A stretch of 64,000 nucleotides of DNA from Nannochloris sp. 'desiccata' (taxonomy: Eukaryota > Chlorophyta > Trebouxiophyceae > Chlorellales > Chlorellaceae). A program made the position numbers and the translations under genes. The notes below the pieces were generated by a model. That model saw only the letters and a program-made list of their open reading frames with translations, did no database searches and was not told the DNA's origin. This document shows positions 43,140-54,537 of the stretch, piece by piece (position 1 is the stretch's first letter; each line of letters opens with the position of its first letter). The stretch spans positions 1,488,001 through 1,552,000 of the forward strand of contig JAGTXX020000015.1 of NCBI GenBank assembly GCA_019044685.2. Direction: 5' to 3'.

Positions 43140-45179
43140 TTATTCTGCGAGGCGAGTTGGTATTGTAATAGCCCGCCCTGTCCTGGTTACTACAGGCTCT
43201 TTAGGAGGTGGCGCCGGTGGTGGTAGTGGTTGGAAAGGTACAGCCACCGTCCTAGGCGGTGCTCCTGCTCCAGCTGCTGCTGCTGTTGCTGCTAGTGCTT
43301 GTGTTTCAAATGGCACTTTCTGTTTCTTTTTCCTTGCGGATTCTTTCTTCTTAGAACCACCTGAAGTTTGACCATCGTTAGAAACAGCAGCATTACTAGG
43401 CCCTGCACCTCTATGAGATCTACCTCTACCAGCACCGGGACTGCCATATGCATTCCTTCCTTGTGGTTTTGTCGCTCCTCTACCACCACCTCCTCCTCTA
43501 GATTGCGCATTTGTCAGCGCAACCCACCTTTTCTTCACTGCATAATCCGTCCTTCCCGGTATCAACTCGGCTATACTCGACCATTTTACTTTCCCCGTCG
43601 CTTGATTTGTAAAATTTTCAATATGTTCTCTGAGAATGTCGTCTTCGTGTTCATTCCAAGGTTCTTTGTTCACTTCAGGATCTAAACAATTGGCATACCG
43701 TTCACGACATTGAACATCGCTTCTTCCAGGCACTAATTTCGCTACATGAGACCACTTCTTTCCGTACAAAGCCACTGCAGTCAGCAAGGACTCGTCCTCT
43801 TCAGGCAACCACTTGCCTCGTCGAGGCACCACAGCAGCAGCAGGCATACCATCCACCCCACCTTCATGCCGTTGTGCATGTCGACGCCATTGATGCATTA
43901 ATTGATCGTCACTCCAGGGTCCACCAAACTCTTCTGCAACGCGTTTCCATTGGACACCAACTTTATTGACTATTTGAATAAGACGCTCTCTGTCGGCGTC
44001 GGTGAACTCTTGGGTGCCTCGAGTGGCGTGGAGGAGCTGTTGGTAACGAGCCATACATGCTAAAGGAGTGCGTTTTCTGGTTATTGTTGTGGTTGTTGTA
44101 GGAAGGGTGGTAGTGGTCGATAGTGGAGGAAGAGTTGTCAGCTGGTGAGCCACTTGTTGCTGTTGTGGTGATACTATAGAAATTTGTAGTTGAGCTGCTA
44201 TTCTATGCCAACTACGTGTTCCATGCTGCTCTACCAAACTCATCAATTGACTATCCTCTTCATCTGTGAATTTCTCGTGAGAAATAGTCGGCATTGCTGC
44301 ATTTTGCCACGCCAAAGAGCATTCCCGCGCTGTCCGTCCATGGACAGATCGATGTGCTACTGTAGCCCATTCCGCGTCAGTCAACGTCGCTGCGATCGCA
44401 ATTACCTCAGGAGACGATGCAGTAAGTAGTCTGATAGGAGCTTGTCGTGCTTCAAACTCTTCTAGGCTAATTCCTGCTTGGAATATACCACTTGCTCCGG
44501 CTCCTTCTTCTCCGTTGGGCGTATTAGTATTCACAACAGGAGTGCTTTCCAAGTCTGCCAAGATTTTATTCAGTAACCGTTCCTGTACGACTTGAAGCAC
44601 CCCATCACAAAGCGCATTCCGTTCCTCTTCTTGCCATCTTCTACGAGGAAATACCAGGGGCAGCACGTCTACTACAGATTTAATCTCGTTAAACCCTACA
44701 TAAGGTGGTGGTGCCGGAGCGCCTGGTTGTGACCAAAACCACGAAACCCCTGTAAATTGCTGATCCTGATCGCTTCTACGAGCGCTTAGAGCATGCGGAG
44801 CAGAGGCAGCTAATTGTCTTCTACGTTGAGAAGCACGGACGCGATCTCTGATCCCAACTGCTTGGTCTTGGGCTCTGTTGACTGATGAGATTAAACGCTG
44901 AAGACGTTGCTGAAGTGATTGATTGGCTTCGAGAGCTGCTGTAACTGCTGCAAGACGTTCAATGAGAGGTGCAGGTTCTTTTCTAGGTAGAACTCTTCTT
45001 GGGGCAGCATCAATGGGAGCTGTTGTTCCTGCTACTTGCTGCCAATTGTCATCCTCGTCGTCGTCAGGATGAATTTCTCCATACGCTTGGTAGCTGTCGC
45101 CTAAAGCAGTACGTAAAGCAGCTAAGTCAGCAAGTAGTGGACCGAGATCTCCTTCATAATCGTCATCTATATCCGCCAT
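43140..45179 (-). CDS. SNAPC4: SNAPC4-like multi-Myb protein (snRNA-activating complex)
   Basis: A single exon of 679 residues from the ATG at 45179. An acidic N-terminus and helical region precede about four to five Myb/SANT-type repeats between roughly residues 260 and 570. These are a degenerate EWATVAHRSVHGRTARECSLAW; EKFTDEEDSQLMSLVEQHG...W; EFTDADRERLIQIVNKVGVQWKRVA; RGKWLPEEDESLLTAVALYGKKWSHVAKLVPGRSDVQCRERYANCLDP; and EPWNEHEDDILREHI...IAELIPGRTDYAVKKRW. Several repeats plus the QCRERYANCLDP signature match SNAPC4 / 4R-Myb proteins, which bind snRNA promoters. Two repeats are separated by a Thr/Gln-rich insert. The C-terminus is Gly/Arg- and Lys-rich (KKKESARKKKQK). It shares a divergent promoter with the SMYD4-like gene. 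Confidence 0.82.
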   Translation of the reverse strand: MADIDDDYEGDLGPLLADLAALRTALGDSYQAYGEIHPDDDEDDNWQQVAGTTAPIDAAPRRVLPRKEPAPLIERLAAVTAALEANQSLQQRLQRLISSVNRAQDQAVGIRDRVRASQRRRQLAASAPHALSARRSDQDQQFTGVSWFWSQPGAPAPPPYVGFNEIKSVVDVLPLVFPRRRWQEEERNALCDGVLQVVQERLLNKILADLESTPVVNTNTPNGEEGAGASGIFQAGISLEEFEARQAPIRLLTASSPEVIAIAATLTDAEWATVAHRSVHGRTARECSLAWQNAAMPTISHEKFTDEEDSQLMSLVEQHGTRSWHRIAAQLQISIVSPQQQQVAHQLTTLPPLSTTTTLPTTTTTITRKRTPLACMARYQQLLHATRGTQEFTDADRERLIQIVNKVGVQWKRVAEEFGGPWSDDQLMHQWRRHAQRHEGGVDGMPAAAVVPRRGKWLPEEDESLLTAVALYGKKWSHVAKLVPGRSDVQCRERYANCLDPEVNKEPWNEHEDDILREHIENFTNQATGKVKWSSIAELIPGRTDYAVKKRWVALTNAQSRGGGGGRGATKPQGRNAYGSPGAGRGRSHRGAGPSNAAVSNDGQTSGGSKKKESARKKKQKVPFETQALAATAAAAGAGAPPRTVAVPFQPLPPPAPPPKEPVVTRTGRAITIPTRLAE

Positions 45180-45586
45180 AATGTCAAGGATCGCTTTATG
45201 CTACAAGTTTTTGAAATTTAATAATCATTTTAAAGATGGGTTGATCACTTGCTTGGAAGTTTAGATATGAACTTGGCAAAGCAGACAGTCTCCTAAAAAA
45301 TCATTCTTGAATTTATTGCGTATTTGCTATGTGCAATAGCGTGTGTAATTGCAAGTTTTACGGGGACCCTGCTTTGGACGGCGACGGCGGCGACAGTGAC
45401 AGCAGGTGGAGCTTTAGTTACAAGAAATCCGGTAAGGAGTCATATTACTGATTCTAAATAATCTCAAACTACCTGGGAAGTTATCCATACCATTTATTCT
45501 TGCGGAATCCACTTCACTTGCTGCAGCTGTTTGAATCAAAAAATAGAATAGTTAATAATTAATCAGCAGCAAGCCCACCAAGTAGC
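45180..45586. promoter_or_regulatory. Divergent promoter, SNAPC4-like / SMYD4-like, with likely 5'-UTR intron
   Basis: 407 bases between start codons. A consensus intron (GTAAGG at 45432 to CTGCAG ending 45526) fits within the SMYD4-side leader. It appears to be a 5'-UTR intron, since its flanks do not extend the main frame. Confidence 0.4.
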
Positions 45587-48091
45587 ATGGAAGTTCTTCT
45601 AAAGAGCATTACTCTTTATACAAACCAGGAAGAAATTCAAAAGCTACAGTCCCAGCCTAACGCAGAAGAACTAGTCGCGGAGCAAATATCGGCGGTAATT
45701 AATGAATTGGCGTCTGAGCTCTTGACCAGCGTGGCAACTGAATTATCCAGCCCAAACGTGTATGGATGTGTTAAAGACTTCGACAAATCTGAAGAGCTTC
45801 GTACCTCTGGCAATGCCTTATTTTCTAGAGGAAAATATTTAGAGGCGGTGCAACAATTTTCCAAAAGCCTTGCACTTTTAAACTGCAGCAACAGCAGTAG
45901 TGCGCTTGAAGCAGAGACCTGTGCCAAAGTTCTCTGCAACCGTGCATTATGTTTATCGAAGCTAAAACTGCATAAATTAGCTGAATTTGATAGCACAGAG
46001 GCTATTTCCATTAAGCCCGACCATGCAAAGGCTTTTTACCGAAGAAGTATCGCTTCTCTACATCAAAATAATATTAGTAGCGCTATAATAGATGCTGAAC
46101 GGGCTGTAAGGCTTTTGAAAGATCAAGATGCATCGGCTGAAGAAGCTGAAGCGTTGCTGGCGAGCTTACTAGAGAAGTGTAGTATGAATAGCAATAGCAC
46201 TGACAATGTCGGTGGTGGTGGTGCTGCTGAAGAAGAGCCTACGTGGACCACCCACAGCGTTCCTCAAGACCTATGGAATGAAAAACCCGACGAAAATAAC
46301 AAAAATACTGCTGATTCTGCGGCCAGTGTGCGCATTGCGTGGAGCTGTTCATTATCGGAAATTTCAAAATTTACGGAAACAAGATTAATGGACCAAAGCA
46401 GTATAAAACTAACCGAATCGGCTCGTTTAGGACGTCATTTAATAGTAGGTACACACGAAATAGAAGGAAATAATGATATTATTAAGGACCAGCCTGTAGC
46501 ACATGCACTGGAAAAATATCAACGTCTCCGCCGCTGCGGGCACTGCTGCCAAGAATTACCTCTCGGCGGAGCCTATTTCTGGCCGTGCAGGGCATGCTGT
46601 GTGGTGTTATTTTGTAGTAAAGAGTGTAGAGATCATGGAAATGTGCATCATGTTGAAGGGGGGCCTGAGTGCGGTGTACCTTGGACGGTGTTGTTGCCTC
46701 CTGAAGTAGTACTGGCTGTCCGTCTAGCATGCCGCTTAAAAAGGGATCAAGAACGTGATATGTATATTAATGATAATATTGGAGCTACGACTAGTAATAG
46801 TAGTAGCAAGGTAGTTTCTTCGCTGGAGACCTGTTTCTCTAAAATGGACACCGAGGAAGCGATTTGGAGAGCTACCACAGCATGCGCAGCACACGCAGCA
46901 TACACCATAGCATATCAGCGTAGTAATTGTTTTGCTGATAGCACGATTATTCCTATAACTATAGCTGAGGTGCTAAGAGCGCTGGGCATCGTACATCTCA
47001 ATGGCATAGCGATTGTGCCTCCTGCGTTCGGTTCTGAAGCCGACTCTATAGGCATTGGTGTCTACCCTGTTGCTTCTTTTTTAAGTCATTCATGTATTCC
47101 CAATGTGTCTGTACGATTTCAAGGCAATACAGCCATTATTCGTGCACTTTCTACCTTATCTGCAGGTGCTTCACTTTTCCATTCCTACGGCCCCCAGGCT
47201 GGTGAAATGACCACAGCACAGCGTAGAATGATGCTGAAAGATCAATATCACTTCTTTTGTGAATGTGATGCGTGTGCAGTACGATCTGGCGGTACTGGTA
47301 CGGATAAAATTGAAATTGAAAAGGAAGCTGAGATGGTAGGGTTGAAATGTACTACTGAAGTGTGCTTGGGTGCGATGCCAGTGCCTGTATGTAGTACCTC
47401 TGCAACTGGTAGTGATGGAGCTGCTGTTCCTGGTAGCACTATCATTGATGCTGGGATTTGTTCAAAATATGATTTAAGCATAGAAGATGAACATAGAACT
47501 TTGAAAAACAACATGGGTGTGGTGGGGTGCACCAAGTGTGGTGCAGAACTACCAGAGGTGGAGTGGAATAGCAAAATCGCTCCACGCTTAGCTAAAGCTT
47601 CGAAATGCTACTCTACAAGCTGTGGAATGCTTGAAGCGGCAGAGAAAGGAGAGAAATGTACTACTAAAGACATTAAAATGGCAGTAGCCGTCTTGAAAGA
47701 AAGTTTGAAAATTAGACAAGAGCTACTACATAGATATAATCAAGTGGTAGGAGCAACGCATAGTGCCTTAAGCTGGGTGGAAGAAGAGGGTTTCATTGCT
47801 ACTGTTGCGAAAAAGGATGCTAATAAAAAGAACAAAAAGGAAGCAGGCAAAAGAGAAAGCAGCAATATTATTCTTCATTCGAGAGCGAGTTTGGAAATAG
47901 CAGAGCGGGTATTCCCTCATGATAGCACAAACATTGCATTTGAACGGTTGAAATTGGGTACATTGTTGCAAGAAAATGGATCTAAAGATGACGTGAAGCA
48001 AGGGAAAAATTTGGTGAGTGCAGCAATAACTACTCTGGAGAGATATTTTGGGAGTGAGGCAGCGGCAATCGTGGCGGCTGAAGAAAAATAA
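45587..48091 (+). CDS. TPR-MYND-SET protein (SMYD4-like lysine methyltransferase)
   Basis: A single exon of 834 residues. TPR helices lie at about 65-180 (SEELRTSGNALFSRGKYLEAVQQFSKSL; CNRALCLSKLKLHKLAEFDSTEAISIKPDHAKAFYRR). A MYND zinc finger spans about 317-362 (CGHCCQ...CRACCVVLFCSKECRDHGNVHH...EC). The SET core has FLSHSCIPNVSVRF at about 498-511 (the NHSC equivalent reads SHSC), IIRALSTLSAGASLFHSYGP, and a post-SET cluster CECDAC at 558-563. A long C-terminal region has further CxxC pairs and helices. The split SET with an inserted MYND and an N-terminal TPR is the SMYD4 arrangement. It is expected to methylate protein lysines using SAM; the substrate is unknown. The stop codon faces the mannanase cluster. 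Confidence 0.87.
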   Translation: MEVLLKSITLYTNQEEIQKLQSQPNAEELVAEQISAVINELASELLTSVATELSSPNVYGCVKDFDKSEELRTSGNALFSRGKYLEAVQQFSKSLALLNCSNSSSALEAETCAKVLCNRALCLSKLKLHKLAEFDSTEAISIKPDHAKAFYRRSIASLHQNNISSAIIDAERAVRLLKDQDASAEEAEALLASLLEKCSMNSNSTDNVGGGGAAEEEPTWTTHSVPQDLWNEKPDENNKNTADSAASVRIAWSCSLSEISKFTETRLMDQSSIKLTESARLGRHLIVGTHEIEGNNDIIKDQPVAHALEKYQRLRRCGHCCQELPLGGAYFWPCRACCVVLFCSKECRDHGNVHHVEGGPECGVPWTVLLPPEVVLAVRLACRLKRDQERDMYINDNIGATTSNSSSKVVSSLETCFSKMDTEEAIWRATTACAAHAAYTIAYQRSNCFADSTIIPITIAEVLRALGIVHLNGIAIVPPAFGSEADSIGIGVYPVASFLSHSCIPNVSVRFQGNTAIIRALSTLSAGASLFHSYGPQAGEMTTAQRRMMLKDQYHFFCECDACAVRSGGTGTDKIEIEKEAEMVGLKCTTEVCLGAMPVPVCSTSATGSDGAAVPGSTIIDAGICSKYDLSIEDEHRTLKNNMGVVGCTKCGAELPEVEWNSKIAPRLAKASKCYSTSCGMLEAAEKGEKCTTKDIKMAVAVLKESLKIRQELLHRYNQVVGATHSALSWVEEEGFIATVAKKDANKKNKKEAGKRESSNIILHSRASLEIAERVFPHDSTNIAFERLKLGTLLQENGSKDDVKQGKNLVSAAITTLERYFGSEAAAIVAAEEK

Positions 48092-48375
48092 ATTTCTTCA
48101 TATGTATCATTAGCTTGTTTGTGTGACATCGTATTACTCAATATAATTACAAAGATAGCATGCAGGAATGCAAGCAAAAGAAAGAAAGAAAATAGACATG
48201 AAAAAAGATAATAAGAATGCTTGCAAAGTAAGATCTTTGGGATTTGCCTTTGGGATTTTATTTTTATTTTTTTCTACCGGGTTGATACTCACTCTATATA
48301 TGTATATATCTTTACTTCCATTTATAAACACTTGATACTTGTATACATCTTCGTGATTTTCCCCTTTTTGTTCAT

Positions 48376-50920
48376 TCAAGGGCACGTAGCACACGTCACT
48401 CTACAGTACCCACTTTGTGCAAGAGTGTCGCACTGGCCCCATGATCTCATTTCTTGACACGTGGATGAAGTACCAGGTGGCAATACATCCAGACACCTCG
48501 TAGGATCTGTAGGTGTGGAGGTAGGAGGAGGAAGGGGAGATTGCGTTGGAGAGGGGGGTGGGGAAGGGGAAGGAGATGCTGGGGGTGAGTAGTTATCAGG
48601 TGGACTAGGGCTAGGACTTGCCGGTGCCGGCGGAGTTGGAGTTGGAGTCGGAGAGGGCGACTCCACAGGCGGTGAGTTGGAAGGGGATGGGGAAGGTGGA
48701 GGCGACACCATTGGTGGAGATGGTGGGGCAGTATCCTGTGGGCTTGGGGGAGGAGAATCATTCACCGGAGGACTTGGAGGTGGAGACTGCTCCGATGGGG
48801 AAGGTGGTGGCGACACCATTGGTGGAGGCAAAGGGGGCGGGTTGGGTGGTCTCTCCGGTGCACCTCCAGGCCCTCCATTCTGCGATAATTAATTAAATAA
48901 AGAGGAAAAACAGTAGCTTCATATGAAAAGTAAAGCGAATAAAACGCCATTCTAATAACATGTATATCAACCTGACTTTTCTCACCTTTGCCTGCATGTA
49001 TTGATACTGTCGCTCGACAGCAGCAGCTCCGTCGCTATTAAACGATCCACTCGAGGTATAAGGAAAGACATAGCCCTGGCCATCATTAAAACCAAACAAA
49101 GATCCGCTCGTACCAGCGTCAGTTGAATAGTGAGACACAGCCCAAACAAGCGTGCATGCATACCCTGCATCATTAACGCTGTCATGGAAAAATTGGAATA
49201 GAGGCTCTCTAGAAGGTAAATAACCTGCAATATTTGATATTTTAGAGATAAGGGAATGAGGCAAGAAAGAGATTGAATTATTACGTTGTTGCTGAGAGAA
49301 AGTAAGGGAGGGAGCAGACTGAAAAAAAAAAACTATATATTCCTCTCGACCCACCTTCTCTCATCATTCCGTACTCCTCTAAAATAAGCGGTTTATTAAA
49401 ATTCCTAGCTATGCTGGCACGGTCTTTGAAGTAGTTTTCATCCATCCAGGTATAGCTTTCTTTAGGAATACCCCACTGATCAGCCTGGAATGAAGAGAAA
49501 AGGGGGAGAGAAGGAGGCGGGGGGAAACTTATTAAAAAAGGTGTTTGAAAATAAAATAAAATCAAGCACGTTGAAGCCGTTGTCCGGCAAGTGTAGTAAG
49601 AAAGAAGCTACTTACATAAGCATGAACGGTACCGAACTGCAGTTAACGAGAGGATAGAACAATGAAATTGAGAAGAAGTTAGTAAATTATCCAGTGGTAT
49701 TAATATAAAGAAAGAAACGAGTATTTAAAAAGTTAAATAACTCACATCGACATTTGGCGCTGACAGATTACACTCAAAATCTACCCCTTCGTATCCATTA
49801 TTAATCCACGCATGAGGTTCAGAGAGGTTACCTTTGCTACGCATGCCTTCATCACCTACTGTCACCATATGATTAGAATCCAAACTCCTGCGAAAATTAA
49901 GAAGAAAAATTGAGAAAAATCCCACTGCACCAGTGTCCACTTGTTGAATTAAAGATTATTTTGCTGCTAAACTTACTTGACATACGCAGACATTTCTTTT
50001 ACCCAATTGCACACTATCAATCCAGGTTCTAAACCTCGATTCTTTTCCCAGTTATTTCCAATTCTAGGCTCGTTGGCAAGCTCCCAAGCGAGCACAGTAG
50101 GGTCATTTTTGTAGACCTGCCCGGTGATGGTATTCGTACGAGTGATAATCTTGTTCAGCCAGTCTTTGTAGTACTGTTTGACTGTAGGGTCGGTGTAGAA
50201 TAGAGAATAATGCTTGCCAGGGCCGAGAGCACGGTCAACGTAGTCTTGCATATTGCCTAGGAATGGCCAATAGTTGGACATGACCATAATTAATCGAATT
50301 CCATTCTCAGCTGCAGCAACCATTGCTAAATCAAGTCTACGGAGTGCATCTTCATTATAGGTTCCAAAGCTAGGCATCATGGCATCAGGGACTGAATCAA
50401 AGTTACTGAATGCAAAGATACGAAGGACGTTGGCACCTTTCTGAGCATGCTCCTGGCAAAAGGAGAAAGAGGAAAGCGGAGAAACGGGGTTAAAAATTGG
50501 TTTTTATATTTAGATAAGTAGAGATCAAGCTCTCTCTTCCCTGCTCAATTCATTAAAACTCACCTTCATCATGACTGCTACTTCTCCGTCAGACATGATC
50601 CATTTTAGTCCAGCGTAGTACGCGTTGGTGCCAGCACACCAATAGGGCTTGCCATCGAGAACAAATTGGGTTCCACTTGCTTTTACAAATCCAATATTCT
50701 GGGCGCTAACTCCTTCAAAGTATTCTCCTTGAGTGCCAATCTCACTGACCATGACAGCGCTGTTTTCGCCTTCCAAAGTAGAAATTTTAGCAGCATCGCC
50801 GATACCTAAATCGAATTTTAAAGGCACATAACGGCCTGATTCAGGGAACGTGCTCTGACTACAAGCTAACAGGCATGCTGTTAGTATTATAGATGCAGAA
50901 AGAGCGTTTTTTGCGAGCAT
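48376..50920 (-). CDS. Secreted GH5 endo-beta-mannanase-like enzyme with one ShKT module (copy 1)
   Basis: Seven exons (50920-50564, 50452-49977, 49887-49746, 49636-49616, 49484-49355, 49224-48986, 48879-48376) join in frame to 622 residues. A signal peptide (MLAKNALSASIILTACLLACS) precedes a short N-domain. The GH5 barrel follows, with WCAGTNAYYAGLKWIM, LRVFAFSNFDSVPD, WELANEPR holding the acid/base Glu, GTVHAY, and LILEEYGM with the nucleophile Glu. A Pro/Ser-rich hinge then leads to one six-Cys ShKT module (CLDVLPPG...CRVTCATC) at the very end. It probably cleaves mannan in cell walls, its own or external. Exon 4 is only 21 nt. Relative to the two other copies it lacks one intron and has two extra. 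Confidence 0.88.
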
Positions 50921-51225
50921 TGAGCCTAAAGGTTGGTGTCAGGCCAGAGAATTTTGAAAGTGATTCGCCAAGTCAAACTTCTAGAGGGATGGTCAGTGGT
51001 ATGAATAATATCTTTATTTTTGCCTTATGATTGTTAGGTGCTAGTTTCTTAAATTAACCGGGGGCGATTTGCGGTTGCCTGTAAACATTAATTCAAATTC
51101 ATGCAACTTCTTTTTGTCAATTGAAGGACGGTAACCAGGCGCAGAATATGCTAGATGCATTCTTTAATAGTAATAGAAGAGTTATATTCGTGTTTACAAC
51201 TGATTAGATTTTCTCCTTTCTTGAT

Positions 51226-51441
51226 TCAGTTTTGCCTCGAATGCTGAATCATCTTTGGCAGGTCTCTGAGACCTGGTCTCTGTTTTCTTTTCAATTTGCT
51301 ACCCTGAGAAGGGCTCATCGCCTCGCTGACTGGAATGAAACATAGCTTGTATAGCCCCTTATATTGCATTGTGGGTATAATAAAGCATACTAAGCTGGCG
51401 CAGAGCGCAAGAGAAGGGCGTGGCATTGCAGTGGCAGTCAT
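51226..51441 (-). CDS. Small possibly secreted ORF in the mannanase spacer (copy A)
   Basis: A 71-codon frame from the ATG at 51441 (or 51426). MPRPSLALCASLVCFIIP resembles a signal peptide and is followed by a basic polar tail (GSKLKRKQRPGLRDLPK). The spacer at 54.2-54.6 kb carries a diverged copy with MPRICLALTASLACILLV at the same place. Preservation of the hydrophobic start in both suggests a once-real gene. I recognise no family, and it may be non-coding. Confidence 0.3.
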   Translation of the reverse strand: MTATAMPRPSLALCASLVCFIIPTMQYKGLYKLCFIPVSEAMSPSQGSKLKRKQRPGLRDLPKMIQHSRQN

Positions 51442-51557
51442 CGCAGTCGGTGGCAATTTCCTTAGGGGAGGTCAAAAAATCAACTTACAACTTCTTCCTA
51501 GAGAAATGATTTCAAGCATTTCTCGTGATAAAATAGAAATAAAAACAGAAGACCTAT

Positions 51558-54005
51558 TCAAGCGCAAGGGCCACAGGTGAGTTTACAATATCCTCGTATA
51601 TAGCTGGTTCCACATTTTCCCCGCTGTTTCTCTTGGGCACAGGTGTAGGTGGCAGTAGGAGGGATATCTTTGCAAAAAGATGGGCACTTACCACACGTTT
51701 GGAGACAATATCCGGACATCCAGCTAGATTTACATGTCCTCTGCCTTCTCAGTCGAGCACATGACGTACACATCGCAGTAGCGGGAGGATTATCTTGGCA
51801 TACTGCCTTGCACTCGCCGCAAGTACGTTTACAGTATCCTTTTAAATAGGTTGTTCCGCACCTATCCCGCGCTTTCTCTTGAGCGCATGTGTATGTGGTA
51901 CTGCGGGGAATATCTGTGCAAACACGTTGATACTGATATTGAGCTAAAATGGGTTGCGAACCGTCCCCGTCATAAGAATAAACATAGCCCTGGCCATCAT
52001 TAGAACCGAACAAGGTTCCTCTAGAACCAGCGTCAGTTGAATAGTGAGACACAGCCCATGTTAATGTTCCTGCATACCCTGCAGCGTTGGCAGTTTTGTG
52101 GAAAAAGTTGAACAGTGGTCCTCGGAATGGCAGGTAGCCTTCGGCTCTCATACCATATTCCTCTAAAATTAAAGGTTTATTAAGAGATTTAGCTATTCTA
52201 GCACGGTCATCCAAAAAATTTGTCTTCAGCCAGGTGTAACCATTTGATGGTATTGCCCATGCGTCTGGCTGTATAGGGAAGAAAATTGAAGGAGAAATTT
52301 TAGTGTTAAGAAAGGAGGTTAAGATAAAAGAAGATCAGAATAGAGCCGATGTCTGAATCAATACAAATCTGTGCCTGGCAACTGTAAAATAAAAAGAGAC
52401 ACTTACGTAAGCATGCACAGTTCCGAAGTCAACGTTGCGGGCAGCAAGATTGCATTGGAAATCAACGCCTTCGTATCCCGTGTTTATCCAAGAGTGTGGC
52501 TCAGCAGAGCTTCCATTTGTACGGAATCCTTCATCTCCTACGGAAACAAGATGATTTTTATCGAATCTCCTACAGTGTAAAAGTTGAGAAAGGATTACTT
52601 CCAATCTTTACAGTTGCGGCGGCGAGCAACGATGGTGAGCTAAGTTTTTTTTCTTTTCTTACTTGATGTATCTGGACATTTCAGCAACCCAGTCGCAAAT
52701 AAGTCTCCCAGGCACTAATCCTTGCTGCTTTTCCCAGTTGTTGCCGACCCTGGGCTCGTTAGCAAGCTCCCAGGAAAAAACAGTGGGATCTTCAGAGTAC
52801 TTTTGACCAGTAATACTATTAGTACGGGTAATAATTTTACGGAGCCAGTTTTTGTAGTATCCACGAATAGTAGGATCGCTGTAGAAGAGAGAGTAATGCT
52901 TGCCAGGGCCAAGGCCACGGTCGACATAATCTTGCATATCTAGACAGGAGAAAAGGAAGGGGAGCGGGAAGCGGATTTTTTTGGGAGTGGTTAGAGAGAA
53001 AGTGGAACATGTGCAAAGACTGGTTGCGTGCCATTATTATTCATAGCGACAGTACTATCGGGCTGGAAAATCTAGGACGACAGGATATTTATGTTTACTT
53101 TTGAGGCGTTAAACCTTTTCTTACTTCCTAGGAATGGCCAATAGTTGGCCATGACCATTACTAATCGAATTCCACTTTCGGCAGCTGCAAGAAGCATCAA
53201 ATCAAGTCTGCGGATTGCTTCTTCGTTGTAGACCCCAAAGTCGGGCATCATTGCGTCAGGAACAGAATCAAAGTTGCTAAAGGCAAACACACGGAGCACA
53301 GTGGCTCCTTGCCGAGCATGTTCCTAGAAAATAGAAAAACGGTGGGTGTAAATAAACAGATTTTTTTAGAGGACTTCAAGTTGTGCAGGATAACAAAGCA
53401 CGGGTTGGATAGCGTACCTTCATCATTACAAATACCTCGTTGTCCGACATTATGTATTTAAGTCCAGCATAGTATGCATTGGTGCCAGCGCAGTACCAGG
53501 GGTTGCCATTCAAGATAAACTGACTTCCAGAAGCTTTGACAAAACCTTCATTTGCCGCACTGATACCAGGTGCAAACTGACCTTCTTCAACAGCCAAAGT
53601 TTGAGCGTCAGTTGTGTTGCCTTCAACAGTGGTGATTTGGTCAGCATCTCCAATGCTTAAATCGAATTTGAGAGGGATGTAGCGTTCAGAGTCTGGGAAG
53701 GTTGGCTGAGGGGCGACTGGGGGGGCAGCGTGCTTGCCGCCAGTTAGAAACAACAATTTTTCCCTTTCCAGATATCCAACGTTCTGAGCGCTCACTCCTT
53801 CAGATTTAACTCCTTGTGTGCCTGTTTGGCTAACTGTAACAGATCTTTTCTTGCTTCCAGCAGTGGAGTTGGTGGCACCATTACCTATATCAAGATCGAA
53901 TTCCAAAGGCACGTGACCGCCCGATTCAGGAACTTTCTTCTTGCTACAAGCTAATCCACATGATATCAATAGTAAACCAGCAACAAGAGCGTTGTTGACG
54001 CGCAT
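51558..54005 (-). CDS. Secreted GH5 endo-beta-mannanase-like enzyme with three ShKT modules (copy 2)
   Basis: Five exons (54005-53418, 53323-53125, 52939-52663, 52569-52407, 52268-51558) give 645 residues. It starts at MRVNNALVAGLLLISCGLAC (signal peptide). Exon 1 is longer than in its sisters because the N-terminal unit occurs twice: PESGGHVPLEFDLDIGNGAT..GVSAQNVGYL, then FPDSERYIPLKFDLSIGDAD..GISAANEGFV. The GH5 barrel follows with WELANEPR and LILEEYGM. The last exon runs without intron into three ShKT modules (CTDIPRSTTYTC..., CQDNPPATAMC..., CKDIPPTATYTC...), each with six Cys. There is no Pro-rich hinge. ShKT modules in secreted enzymes act as disulfide-rich binding or stability modules; that role is inferred here. 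Confidence 0.88.
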
Positions 54006-54432
54006 TGAGCTCAAGTCAACGCCAGGCCGAAACTATTTAAATGTACAAAAAGAGAAGAAGAGGCAAAGGTGGTTCACCAATTTAACAAGTTAGAAGGTTT
54101 ATCAGTGCTGTGAAATATATTTACAAAAAATTGTATGGTGACATTAAGGTGCTTATTCAAATTTTATCGAAGAAAACTGCTGTTGCCTCGAAGTCGATTA
54201 GAATCTAATGCAACATGCGGAAGACGGAAAGTGCGCCCAGATGACGTAAAAAAATGGTTTTCCTTATCTTTGAAACAAACATATCCAAGTTTGGTCTCGA
54301 ATTTTATGTTCACTTGCTTACATCCTGTTTGGTTAAGTTTTGCCTCGAAGTCTCGGACCATTTTGGGCGGGGCCTGAAACCAGGTCTCCGTTTTCTTTTG
54401 AAATTTCCTTAGCGAAGGAAATTTAGAACCCA

Positions 54433-54537
54433 TCACCTCGCCAAATCAATTAAATTGGAGCTCGCGTCTTCAACGAGAACCGTGACTAGAAGAATGCATG
54501 CTAAGCTGGCGGTAAGTGCCAGGCAAATGCGTGGCAT
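54433..54537 (-). pseudogene. Diverged copy B of the spacer small ORF
   Basis: The ATG at 54537 opens MPRICLALTASLACILLV, parallel to copy A, but the frame stops at 54433. The homologous tail (MGSKFPSLRKFQKKTETWF) continues in another frame. The surrounding 54334-54575 aligns in pieces with 51226-51480 (for example GTTTTGCCTCGAA, GGTCTC.GTTTTCTTTT, CTAAGCTGGCG). It is a relic of the segment duplication. Confidence 0.4.

Noticed and set aside
45310..45431. Hydrophobic frame (YLLCAIACVIASFTGTLLW...) upstream of the SMYD4-like gene, vaguely like an organellar NADH-dehydrogenase membrane subunit
   Set aside because: It has no start codon, is preceded by a stop, and the similarity is too short; more likely a leader with a 5'-UTR intron.
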